Source of the DNA: Phanerochaete sordida
Taxonomy: Eukaryota > Basidiomycota > Agaricomycetes > Polyporales > Phanerochaetaceae
Direction: 5' to 3'
NCBI GenBank assembly: GCA_019973155.2
Contig: BPQB01000001.1
Span: 2,108,001 to 2,172,000 of the forward strand
DNA: 64,000 nt
In this document: positions 12,747 through 23,800 of the stretch, piece by piece
How the letters are laid out: each line of letters starts with the position of its first letter
Position numbering within the stretch: the stretch's first letter is position 1
Notes under the pieces: generated by a model
What the model saw: only the letters and a program-made list of their open reading frames with translations
Databases searched by the model: none
Told to the model about the DNA's origin: nothing
Translations under genes and position numbers: made by a program

Positions 12747-14353
12747 TCAAGATCTGGGCCTACACAAAGCATCGGGACAAGGCTCTTTAATCTCTCTGTA
12801 TCCACACCATTTTCGGGTCTCCGTTCGGCACTGGCATCGTACACTCCAAGCTCCAGCATCACACTCTCCTTTCTCTTTCCGTTTCTCGCTCACTCCACTG
12901 CTTGTAGCGTCCTCTAATCATAGTTTTGTATGTTCAGCTGGGCCTGCGTCACGTCATACTCTGGATTCCACTCGGTCTAATACAACTTGTTCGCTCTCCA
13001 CGCGCCTATCGCGCCCCAATCACAGCCGCAAGGGCACGTTGCCCGCGAATGTCTCGATGGCCCGCCGCGGACGCTGCTTGGCATCGCGCAGGCCAGTCTG
13101 GGGCGAGCAGCCCCGGATGCGGCCCACCGCACGTCGATTCTCGAAGCGGCGGCCCCGTCCCGCATCTGCGCCGCACGCGCGCACCTGCCCCTCTGCGAAG
13201 CGCGTCCGTCCGAAGCGAAGGCGGTGTGCCCAGCCAGGGACTGCTCCCGAGCGCGCGCGGGGGTGCCGAGAAGCAGCGCGTGCACGAGCGACCGCTGCCG
13301 TGGCCGAATCGCATCGCGCCCCGTCGTCATAGGTGTGCACACTGCACGCACGCATGCGTGGGCCCCGCGCTCCGCCGCTGCCCTCGCCCTCGCGTGCCCG
13401 CCGCGGCTGTGCGCACGCTGTCCGTCAATGTCGCCTCGTGCGGATGTCTCGCGTCGTGCGCCGCCGTGGGCCCGCTGCGCGGCGCGGCGCGCCAGGCACT
13501 CGTGTCGCCCGCCTGGCAGCGGTGGGAGGACGCTGATGTCATCGGTGCCCAGGCGGGGTCTGCTGCGAAGCCCGCAGGCTGATGCGGGCGCGTGGGAGGC
13601 GCAGTGCGTTACGGCAGGGCCCAGAGCGTGCCGCGCGGTGTGGGACGGCCCAGGGTCCGCTGCGCTGCGGCGCACGAGCACGACGGCGCGTGCGTCCGCC
13701 GCCGGCCGGTCGTGGGGATCATCCTCGCCCGCCGCATGACCCCTGGCGAGCGCACTAGAAGCAGGCGGCCGCAGATATCCCGGCGGAGGAAGGCCTGGGG
13801 GCGGTGGGGACGAGATAAATTATTGCGGGGAACGGTACTCTAGCACAACAAATGCAGGGTATCGAGTGGCGAGAGCGGGTACTGAGGGATACATGGGAAC
13901 AGCATCATAATCCATACAACATATTAGGTGGGCAGGCAGGAAGCGTAAGGTGTCGTGATGAGAGATGGAAGTGTTGTTGACGGTTGCACGCGCGACTGAC
14001 CCCAGCCCCTGCGTCCAGTTACTCCGATCCGAACTGTCCTGGGAAGCAGCGACCCCGCACACCCACCGGGCGTCTCGAGACGAGCCCGGCGCCCTCCCCT
14101 CTCCTCTCGTCCTGTCCGTCGTGCGGGGCGTGCTCTCGGTCGAAGCGGGTGTGGGGGGCCGGCGCGGACGCGGCACGGGCGTGTCGCGGCGGGCGGGCGC
14201 GTGTTGGCGGGGGTGTCGGCGCGTGTGGTGGTGATGAGGTTGAGACGAGTGGGGGTGTGTCGCCTGCGCGGCCATGCATCATGATTGCGGTCGGGAGCGT
14301 CTGCGGCGGGCGGCGGCGGTGCGGGGCCTCGCGCGCCGTTGCGCGCGCGGGGG
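12747..14353. other. Long non-genic, GC-rich interval
   Basis: About 1.6 kb between the NDR kinase stop and the end of the CBM-like gene. The first 200 bases are CT-rich and look like 3' UTR. From about 12,960 to 13,800 GC is very high and open frames over 200 codons exist in several frames on both strands. They overlap, are Arg/Ala/Pro-rich and contain no recognisable motif, so I call no gene. The right part is probably 3' UTR of the minus-strand gene. Confidence 0.5.
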
Positions 14354-14596
14354 TCATCGCCGGGTCACGTACCGCCAGTAGCGCGGGTTGGGTGGCCCGG
14401 AGCCCTGGTAGGCCGTGTCTGGCGAGGCGTGAGCGGGGCGGCGCGCGCGGACGGGCGGGCTGGACTTACGGGCTCGGAGGCACTCCCAGATGTCGACGCC
14501 CTTGCTCTTGGCGTCCCATACGGCGCACTGCGAGCCGACGGGCCAGTAGATGTTGGTCTCCCAGATGCGGGTAGCGTCGCTGACGAGGCCTGGCAT
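14354..14596 (-). CDS. Tiny carbohydrate-binding-like protein (CBM5/12-type)
   Basis: Exon 1 (14596-14470) reads MPGLVSDATRIWETNIYWPV and on to DIWECLRA. After a GTAAGT...CAG intron (14469-14419) it continues HTAYQGSGPPNPRYWRYV and stops, for a protein of about 64 residues. The pattern W...YW.VGSQ..VWD...WECL.AHTA...P.PRYW resembles the aromatic-rich CBM5/12 chitin-binding fold. There is no signal peptide, so if it binds sugar it may act inside the cell or leave by a non-classical route. A second intron (14372-14301) is possible and would give the end YWRRSRPQS with a stop at 14279. A TATA box lies 82 bp upstream. The domain assignment is by eye only. Confidence 0.6.
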   Translation of the reverse strand: MPGLVSDATRIWETNIYWPVGSQCAVWDAKSKGVDIWECLRARKSSPPVRARRPAHASPDTAYQGSGPPNPRYWRYVTRR

Positions 14597-15309
14597 GGCG
14601 GCGGTGGGCGGTGGTGGTGGAGAGAGGGCTGGACGCGAAAGGCTGAAGGTGGCGCACGCCGGGCGGGAGGAGGGAGCTATATATCTTGTGCGAAATTTCT
14701 GGAGACGCGAGGAGTGGATAAGGGGCCGGAAAAGGAAATGGTGTCCTGAAAGCGGGCAGGAAACACGTGAAGGGAAATGGGTCCGGGGAGTGACGTTGGT
14801 CGCGCGCAGCCCCGAACGGACGGAGAGGCCGGCGTGTGCCCATTGGCTGGCGGACCGGGCGCCCCGACGCCGACGCTGGCAACCATCGATAGTAACGGCG
14901 GCGGCGGCCTCGGCCTCGCCCGGCGGCTGCCCTCCGTCGGCGCCGACTGCGTGGTGCGCCACCCCAGCCCTGACCAATCCTCCTCCCCCGGACCCGGCCT
15001 CGACCTTGCACGCTCCATCCCACCCACAAATCCTGATCATCCATGAACCGCGACCTGATGCAAATCTCATAGACCCCTCCAGCCTCGCCCACAGCCCATT
15101 AAATTTCCCGTCCTATTATATTACTGCTGTACACTCCCTCCAACGTACACCCGGACACTGTCAGCGATATAGATACAGCGTGCCCGCCTCGTCTAGAATC
15201 TGTCGTCATATGAACCCCCGGCGACGTTCTCGCCCCCACGCCCGAGCTTATCTCTGTGGCTGCAGAGACGGCCGCATCTGTCGTGCCCCCAAGGGTCGTG
15301 TCAGCCAAT
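14597..15309. other. Intergenic region upstream of the CBM-like gene
   Basis: About 0.7 kb between two minus-strand genes. It holds the promoter of the CBM-like gene near its left end and the 3' end of the PX-domain gene at the right. It is GC-rich with open frames on both strands that show no family resemblance. Confidence 0.5.
14678..14684 (-). promoter_or_regulatory. TATA box of the CBM-like gene
   Basis: ATATATA on the minus strand, 82 bp upstream of the ATG at 14596, the same spacing as at the CipC gene. It supports a real, probably strongly regulated small gene. Confidence 0.6.
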
Positions 15310-18300
15310 CTAGTCGCCGGCCACCAATACAAACGGCCGCGCACGCACCATCTCCACAAACAGCGGCAGCAGCCTCGGGACGTGCTGCAGCGCGGGCGGC
15401 TGCGGGCCCTCTGCCTTCTTCTTCCTCGCCGGAGGCCCCGGCGACGCGCGCGCCGCGACGCCCTCGCGCGGGTAGCGCGCCGCGGGCAGCGGGGGCAGCG
15501 CCTTCTCCGTCGGCGTCCGCGCCTGCTGCGACCGCGCCCGCGCCTGCGGCCCCACAGGCCTCGACCGTGATGGCGCCGCCACGTCGCGCGAACGTTGAGG
15601 AGAAACCGGCGAGCGGGTCGAGGCCGCCGAGTGCCCGATCGTGTGGGAGCGCGAGACGGCGCGGGTGGGAGTCGGCGTCGCCTCGCGCTTGCCCTCCGCC
15701 GAGCTGCTGTCCGCGCTCGCCTCGCTCCCGGTCGAGCTGCCCTCGCTCGAGCCGCTGTCGCTGCTCCCGCTCCCGCTCGTGCTGTCCTCCTCGCTCGAGT
15801 CGTCCTCGTCGTCCGTCTCGTCCGAGCCCTCCGTGGCCGCGAGGTCGTCCGTGTCGCCCGTCACGAGATCACCAAAGCTGAGGTCGCGCACGACGCCGTT
15901 CACGAGCTCCGCGGCCGCCTCGTCCTCCGCGTCGGCCTCGCTCTGGCCCTGCGTCCGCCCGAACCGGCGCCGTACCTTCGCTTCATGCTGCACCTTGAGC
16001 TGGTAGTGGTAGCGCGCGACCGCGTCGATTTCCGCCATGATCTCCGCGCGCTCCTGGCCCGTGTGGGGCAGCAGGAACTCGAGGCTTATCGGCTCGCCAA
16101 CGCCCTCCCGCATGAGCGTGAGAAATCGCTCGATCCAGCGCATGAGGCTGTCGAAGAGACCCTCGCCCTTGGAGTGGACCTTGTGCACAAACGTGTAGAA
16201 CGCCTGCTCGTGCCGTTGGATCAGGTCAATGAACACCTGGACCGTCTTGGCCGGATCCTGCTGACTCACTGCGCAAGCGGGCCATGGAAGCGTGTCAGTG
16301 TCCCTACCACATAGGTTTGGGGGACAGGGTACGTACACTCCTCCGTCTGTTCGACGGTCCGAATGAGGTCATTGATAAAGTTCTGGAGGTCGTTTAGCGA
16401 GTCCGCAATACTCGCGGCACGATAAACCTGTGCAAGCGGCGCATAGAAGATCGTGATAATGTCCTTGAGGAGGTCAGCGGTGGTACCCTGTCCAACAACG
16501 AGGCGTGGTCAGTCCATGTGACTCCGTGCCACCAGCTAAGCGCGTCCCGCTCACCTCGAAGATCAACGCTATCAGCTGTTCTCGATCTTTCAGCCGAGCA
16601 TACAGCTTCGCGAGCAACATGAGGTCTTCATACATCCAGGCGTCTTCGTCCTCTGGGCCTTCATCGTCCTCGGAATCCGGGTGCGCGTCCTTGTAGATCT
16701 TGTGCGCGATGCTCGCGCGGTGGACCCGCTGCACCTGGGCCCTGGACAACCGTGGCTCCTCCCCTGAGCGCAGTACTGCGGTCAGGATGTTCATGCCTTC
16801 GGCAGCTAGTGTCCACGTAAGTTAGCGACTGGACATGGGCAGTGCGACCCTTCAGGGAACGACATACCCGCATCGGCCTTGTAGATCGCCTGGATTTCCG
16901 GGGGTGCGTAGACGAACAGCCTGACTTTCTCACAGATCTGGGGATCCTCGACCTTGCCGCGGACCGACTCGATGTCTTCTTCTAGGGCCTTGACCTCTTC
17001 CATCAGAGAACCCGTGAACATCCTGCGGGACCCAACGGTTACCAGGTGCGCAGCCAGGCGCGATCACACCCTGCTCACCTCTGCAGCAGGCTACGTCCTC
17101 CGAATGGTTGAGCCAGGAACAGGTCCAGGACGCCTAGACAATTAATTAATGGTGCGTCGCCAGCCCCAAGACACGGGGTTTCGTACCTCTGATCATTGCT
17201 ACGGGATTACTGATCTTCAGCGCCGCTTTGAGCATGAAGTAGGGCATCATGCCGTGGATGCGCTTCAGTCCCGCGAAGGTCTCGGACGCATTGTCGGCCG
17301 CGACAAATCGCTGGAACACTGTCGAGGCCAGGCTACGGCGGTACGCGTGAGCAGACCGATAGCTCCGGCTGACACAGGCACTCACGAGATGCGGGCCCAC
17401 TCGATGACGGCCTTGTAGTTGGCAGGCAGGGACCGAATGTCCGGCGTGTGTTTGATCGTAGCGAACACATGGGTCAGGCCGTCTGGTCAGGGCATTAGTT
17501 TCTAATTAATCAGGAAATGCGGTAAAATACCTTTTCCTAACAGCTCACCCTTGACGCTACGCACTGCGTCGCGGAGGCCGTCCACTCTCTGTGTGATCTC
17601 CTTGGCGAACCTGATTCTTCCGACCTCGCGCATTCGGTCCGCCTCTTCACGCCGGCGGGCATCTTCCAACTCCGCTTCGCTGCAGGACGGCAGTGTGAAC
17701 CGATATTCCGTGGTTCATAAGCTCTGACGTACCTCAGATGTGTTGGGCCAGACAGAAGGAAAGACCGCAGCACAGGAGACGACGCAAACACTGACGAGGA
17801 GAGCAGCGTGTGTAGATATGCCCTCAGCGTCAGCCTGTTCTTCTCCCTGGCTAGCCGCGATGGATGGGGTACGATCACAGGCGAACTGGGCCCCGGTGAT
17901 TCCGGACTTCCAGAAGACTGGCTCTGGTAGCTCTGCAGCGAGTCCATGCTGGAGCTGCGCTCGTCACGATACATACCGGGCATAGCTCGCGAGTGCCGGG
18001 GCGCGTAGCTGATGGTCGGGCTCGCCGGCGCGGAGTTCATACTGCGTCCGGCTTGGCTACCAAAGCCCAGGTGAGATGGCGGTGGCGATGCTGCATTAGA
18101 TGGCGGGTTCGAAAGGGACACGTTGACGTAGGTGCGGTCCTTCGGGGGTGGCGGCGGTACCAACTCCGTTGGGTGCGCTTTACGAAGCTAAGGAATGAGT
18201 CAGGAGTGAGACAGACCAGTCGACTGGTGGACGCACTTCATCAACGAGGGTCCTAAAGTCACCGTACCGCCTTGAGACGAAGACGTCTGGCTGATTGCGG

Positions 18301-19230
18301 CGTCGTGTCCGGATGATAAATTCCTGAGACCGGGCAAAGCCACGACTATGAGAACGCCGCAACACAGCACAAAGAATAGGTACGCACCTCGTGTACCTTG
18401 CTCCGGACGCGCTTCTTCTCGACGATAGTGCGCACGCAGACGACATTGACCTCGAACAGGTCCTTGAGCTTGCGCTCCTTGGCTGCGCGTTTCTTGGCCA
18501 GCATTTCAAGTCGGTCAAGGTCCTTCTGTGTCAGGCGCACAACATCTTCGCGTTCCACCAGCTTTGTCCCGCTGGTGATCAGCACGGAGAAGTTCTTCTC
18601 GAGCTTAGTGAGCAGCTTGGCCCGAGTAGCCTCTTCCGACTGGTCCGGATCGGTATCGAGAGGCGATGCAGAGGAGAGGTTGCGGGACAGGAGGTTGGCC
18701 ATGAACGGCTGCAGCTTCTCCGGAAAGAAATCCTTCGGAGCAGCGGCGAGGAAAGGGAACGTAAGCACGAAATTGCGGAACATGTACCGCAGGAACGGGA
18801 GGTCCAAGCGAGGCCCATCCTTCGGTGGCGATGTGAAGGGTGGTCCCAGATATGAGAAGGTAGAGATGTTGGTATTTGGCACCGTTGTGAGTCCCTTGAG
18901 CTCGCGACGGAACTGCAAAGAGACTAGTTCCTTCTTGAGGTAGTGAGCCCGCAAGGGGGTGAGCTCCAAGGAGTCGGTGCTCTCGGCATCTGTAGAAGTA
19001 TCGTCGTTGGCATTAGTTGGCTGCTCGGGGAGATGAGGTGGTTTGTCGGCAGTGGGAGACTCGACTAGCGTGGGCTGAGACGAAGGAATGAGTGGGGACG
19101 AGAGCGGTGTGGCGAAGGCTTCACGATCTGATAGGGCACCCGGAGATGGGGGATCATCGTCCGCTGCGGTGTGCGCTGGGTCGAGGGGGATCTGTAGTGT
19201 CGTTGCGGGCTTGTCGTGGGCGGTGGTCAT
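15310..19230 (-). CDS. PX-domain protein with PXB and DUF3818 regions (yeast Lec1/YPR097W type)
   Basis: Large cytosolic protein of more than 1000 residues in about ten exons. The N-terminal 75 residues are disordered. A PX-associated PXB-like region follows (LELTPLRAHYLKKELVSLQF, YLGPPFTSPP, FLRYMFRNFVLTFPFLAAAP). The PX domain (EFIIRTRRRNQPDVFVSRRY, YGDFRTLVDELRKAHP) is interrupted by a long Ser/Pro loop before REKNRLTLRAYLHTLLSS. The C-terminal half is the DUF3818-type helical region (IHGMMPYFMLKAALKISNP, LFLAQPFGGRSLLQRMF, VFIDLIQRHEQAFYTFVHKV). It ends with a Ser/Glu-rich acidic stretch and a short conserved end LLPLFVEMVR. PX domains bind phosphoinositides; yeast Lec1 is linked to lipid trafficking. 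It shares a 254-bp promoter with the PUB gene. Confidence 0.85.
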
Positions 19231-19484
19231 CGCGCACGACGGGGACGAGAGGGATTCGGAGTAAAGGCTGAGAGGGCTTGAAATGAATCGACCTGGGGCC
19301 CTCCTGTCCGAAGCGAAGCGTCTATTGGCCCCCGCGTCATTGCCGTCGGTCGAGCGAGCCGGCCGCCCGGGCCCTGTTGCGCATCACCGCAGTAGCGCCC
19401 GGAGCCGAGGAGCCTTGGGCGGGAAACAGGCCTGACTTGACTTGGCCTCCATCCACGAGCACATCCCACACGAGGCTGCCCACG

Positions 19485-20463
19485 ATGGACAATGACCACG
19501 AGGAGATTGATCCCCCTTCTGCCTCAGGCCACACTCTGAGTGATACCCCCTCCACCATGCCCGCTCCCAGTGCAAACTCCCTCGCCGACGCCATCGAGCG
19601 CAGACTTCGAGAGCAGCGCGTGCAGCCTCAAACAGACCCCGGCAAGACCTATGCCGCTTTCGATGAACACCATGAAAAGCGGCAGGAATTTCGTCGCATG
19701 ATAGACCCTGGTATCCTCAGACCAAACGCAAGACCACTGGCTCTCGAGGCTCTCCAAGTACGCTCGCTTATCATCAGGTTATAGCAGTAAACTAAACATC
19801 TGACTCTCAGACCCTACTGAAGCTAGCAGAGAATATTCTCCAGCACCCCAATGACCCCAAGTACCAGAGGTTCAAGCCCGCAAACGCCACTATCAAGCGG
19901 CTCATCATCGATCTCAAGGGTACCGTAGAGTACGCCAGAGAGGCATGTGGCGTTCCAGCCCTTTCGACAAATACTCTAACTTCAGGTGCCACAGATGGGC
20001 TTTGACCCCCAAGTCGAGAACTACCAGCCATACTACCAATTCAAGCCGAGACGCATGGGCGACCTGCGCATCGGCGCAGAGATCCTCAGGGAAGCCCTGG
20101 ACCGCGAGATGAGCAAGGAGGAGCGTGCAGAACGAGCGAAGCAGCAGGAAAAGGCCGTCGCTGCTGCTCAAGTCGCAAATGTACGTGGATCTATCCCGAT
20201 TTTCGTCGCTGTTCCTGACATCCTCGTCGTAGATCAAGCAGGCGTTCATCGACGACCGCAAGTCTCAGGCTCTACGATCCCGCAGAGAGGAAGAGCTTCG
20301 CCAAGCACGGGCCACTGCTGCAGCGAGACAGGGGTCGCAGCCGCCTGCCTCACCATCTGTTCCCCCAGGTACCATGCCCAGTAGCGGCGGCCGCACACTG
20401 AACGGGAACGTCGTTTCAATTCAAGAAGACGAAGACTACGGAGGAGACGACGACGACGAATAG
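19485..20463 (+). CDS. PUB-domain protein (p97/Cdc48 cofactor-like)
   Basis: 273 residues in four exons (19485-19757, 19811-19942, 19995-20180, 20233-20463). The central PUB/PUG domain reads TLLKLAENILQHPNDPKYQR, FKPANATIKRLIIDLKGTVE and YAREMGFDPQVENY, close to the consensus of PNGase and UBXD1 PUB domains, which bind the C-terminus of the Cdc48/p97 ATPase. A coiled-coil-like Arg/Glu/Ala region follows, then a Pro/Ser linker and an acidic end (QEDEDYGGDDDDE). The intron 19943-19994 begins with GC rather than GT. The family fit across the junction (ARE|MGF) requires this, and the spliced frame closes exactly. Likely a soluble ubiquitin-proteasome or ERAD adaptor; no catalytic domain is present. 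Confidence 0.82.
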
Positions 20464-20839
20464 ATCTTCTGTGTACTCATACGGCTGAGGTTGAGCAAGG
20501 GAAACCAGGTCAAATCAATCGGAATCATTCACACGACTTCTTCATCGCCGACATCTTGCACGCAATGTTTGTCCTGATATTCCATGTATTCATAGATTGT
20601 ATGTGTATTACTCCCCACAGGGGACGGTCTAGGATGGACGACGATGTGGGCATACAGCAAGAGGGGAAAGCGAACGCGAAACGACCCGAATGATACTCTA
20701 ACACACTGCGGCCCAAAGACAAGGCACACTAGCAAGGGGACAACGAGACAAATGGAGCAAATATGCGGCAGATAAATACTAGTGTTCCTTCGAAGCAATA
20801 AAGAGGCTCGGCGTGTGGCGGTGGTATGTATATGTGCGC
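20464..20839. other. Convergent 3' region
   Basis: 376 bases between the converging PUB gene and the Tyr-Pro repeat gene. It is more AT-rich than its neighbours and carries several AATAAA-like and TACATATG strings, as expected for 3' UTRs on both strands. No gene seen. Confidence 0.6.
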
Positions 20840-23800
20840 TCAGGCAAACGGATATTTGGAGCGGTCGAGCTTCGAAACAGGCCGGCTGTTCGGTACAGGG
20901 AGCGGCGCGCGCGGCGGCACGGGGAACTGCGCGAGCGTCGCGTCCGCAGGGCTGTCCCACCTATTCGCGAGGCCCGCGACGAGGCCGGACGCGCTCACGC
21001 TGCCGCGGCGCGTGCGCGGGAGCGGGCGCCCGGGCACGCTCGCGCTCCGCGAGAGCTCCGTCGCGCCGACCGCGAGCGGCTGCGTCGGCGGGAGCGTCGC
21101 AGACTGCGAGCCGGGCGCGACGCCCTCGGGCGGCGGCTGCGTGCGCAGCGACGGCGCGCTGCGTGCGGGCGCCTCGGCGCCGCTGGGCTCGGGCACCGGC
21201 GGCAGCGGCGCGAAGGGCGGCGGGCGGTTGAAGCCGAGCGCGGAGGCCCTCCGGCCGGCGGCGGGGTCGGAGGGAAGGCCGATGCTCATCGGACGCATCG
21301 ACATGGACCGCGTTGGGGGCGGTGGCGGAGGAAGCTCCTTGCTCGGGGCCTCGCCGGGAATAGCAGGCAGCCGTCTGCCTACGCGGGACGGTGGCGAGTT
21401 GTTGGTGGGTGACGAGGATGAGGACGACGTAGGTGCAGGCGGCATGCCGAATGATGGAGGGCTAGGCAGCGGTGTTCTTCCAGTGACGGTGCCAGATCGC
21501 ACGCGCGAACGGAGCGATGATGGGGGAGAAGGCGTGGTCGCACTGCTCTGCGACGACGGAGGAGGAATGGGGAGTCTACGAGGTGAACCAGCCTGCGAGG
21601 ATGATGACGATCTCGTCGAAGACGACCGACTGAGCGACGGAGGAAGATCAAAATCCTGCGACAGCGAAGGCGTCCGCATCCTCGAGGGCGGGAGCTCGGG
21701 TGTGTCCTCATCTTCTTCCAGGATGGTCGGCGTGCCGAACGGTTTCCCCGCAGGCACAGGCGAGACAACAGGGATGATGTCGATGGGCTCGGCCTCTTCG
21801 AACATCGAGGGCGCACTGTCCCTCCGCACGGGAGCAGGCTTTTCAGCGGGCACAGAGGCCATGACCATTTCGCGGAGGTCCGCATGGGTGTGTCGCGGCT
21901 TGCGGCGAGGGGCAAACGTCGTACCAAAGACGTCAACATGCAGATCCGAGTGGCTGAGAGTCGGCCTGCGCTGCACTTTGCCAACAGTAGGTTTGCTAGA
22001 GGGTGACGCCGCAGGAGCCTTCGCCATCTCGGACGCAGTAGGCGGAGGGTAAAGCTCGATTGACGGGTACGTCGCAGGATCTTAAAAAGGTGTCAGCCAC
22101 TTGACACGGCCAGGAAAACACCTGAGCTTACAGATATCGAGCACAGGATACTTGTGCTCGGCTCTGACGACCACGGACTCTGAAGCATGCGCAATGGTCT
22201 CGACCTCGGGATAGATGTCGATGTGCGGGTACGCAGCTGGGTCTGAAGATAGCTATGAGCAAGAGGAATGGCAGTGAGATGGATGCACTTACAAAGGTCG
22301 ATCTTTGGGTAGGCTGCTGGCAATCTCACAGGCAACGGTGATGCCGGGCCAACCCTTGGCACACCAGCATAAATGTTGTACATGCTCCACGGGTACGCTG
22401 TGGGGTCCGCGTCACGAACACCGGCCTTATTCAGACTACGGGCTGGGGACGTTGAGCCGACCTTTGGCGCGCCAGAATAGATGTTGTACACGCTCCACGG
22501 GTACGCCGTAGGATCCACATGATGGGCTGCTGCCTTAGGGGAAATACGGGCTGGGGTTGTCGAGCGAGCCACGGCTTTACCGCCGTATATGTTGTACAGA
22601 CTCCAAGGGTACGCTGTAGGATCCGCTTTCGTCGAGGCCATCGCTGGCGGATAGATTTCCTCAAGGTTGTACGGGTAGACTGGTCGGTCTAAATGATGAA
22701 TGTCAGCATTGTAGTGCCACGCATACAATGACGACTCACAGAGATCAAGGGCAGGATACTTCACGGGAAGGCGAACCGAGATATCGTCCACCGAGAAGAC
22801 GAAGTTCATTCGGTAGGGGAAGATGGGTGAGTCTAGAGTGTATGGGTGAGTTGAGTCAAGCTAACAGGGGGGTTTGCGGGCTTACACAAACTCGTTCGCG
22901 CCGAGATTGCCTGAAGCGTCTCCTTAGCGGTCATCCTTGGCTCTTCGGCGTGGGTGGATGGGTATAGCTGCTGTACATTGTGCGGATACACCGGAGAGTC
23001 TGCCCACCAGGATAAGAGGACTGAACAGGTGATGGACGAGAGAAGACTTACAAAGCGACATTGCGGGGTAGGGCAGGATCCGGATCGGCGAAAGGAATGC
23101 GGGAGCCTTGGCCTCAAGGGCACCAGGCGCCTCGGGGTACAGCTCCATGTATGGATACACAGCCGGGTCTGTGTTCGTGTCAGCTATGTCCTGACGGGCG
23201 GCGCAATGTGTGCACTGACAGATATTGAAGTAAGGGTAAGACACGCTAGCAGGTGCCGGGATAGCCGACAGCGATGCGTTCGTCGCCGGCTTCTTGACGA
23301 CAAGTTCCTCCTCGTAGTCCCGCACATGCGCATCGTCCACATAAACCTTGTGATCCTCCTCGTCCCACGCGAAGTCGTCGTCGACATAGACGCGCTCTTC
23401 CTCATAGTGGACGTTTTCCTCGACCACGACAGTCGTCGCCACGCTGACATCCATGCTCATACCGAACAGTGCCCAGGACTGGTTGACGGCCGGTGCCGGG
23501 CGAATGAACGGCTCCTCTTCCTCCTCGTCCGAATAGTCGCTTTCGTACACAGACTCGTCGTCCACGTCTTCGGGTACACTCTTGACCTCGAGAGCACCAG
23601 GTGCCTCTGGGTACAGCTCCAGGTGTGGGTATACAGCCGGGTCTGATGTTTTGTCAGTCAAGCCGCAGTGAGACACGCTGATACTCACAAAGATGGATGA
23701 AGGGGTATGAGACACTTGCAGACACCGGGATCACTGGCGGGAGCATGTTCTCGACCACCGAGAGCTGCTCGCCCTCGACGCCGCGTGAGTGCGTACCATC

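Noticed and set aside
12987..13739. 250-codon plus-strand and 234-codon minus-strand open frames after the NDR kinase
   Set aside because: They overlap each other in GC-rich DNA and have Arg/Ala/Cys-rich sequence without motifs or plausible introns. Kept only as an observation.
20826..22052. 408-codon plus-strand open frame opposite the last exon of the repeat gene
   Set aside because: It is the mirror of a Pro/Ser-rich coding exon. The product is Gly/Arg/Asp-rich without motifs, while the minus strand continues a spliced, repeat-bearing protein.
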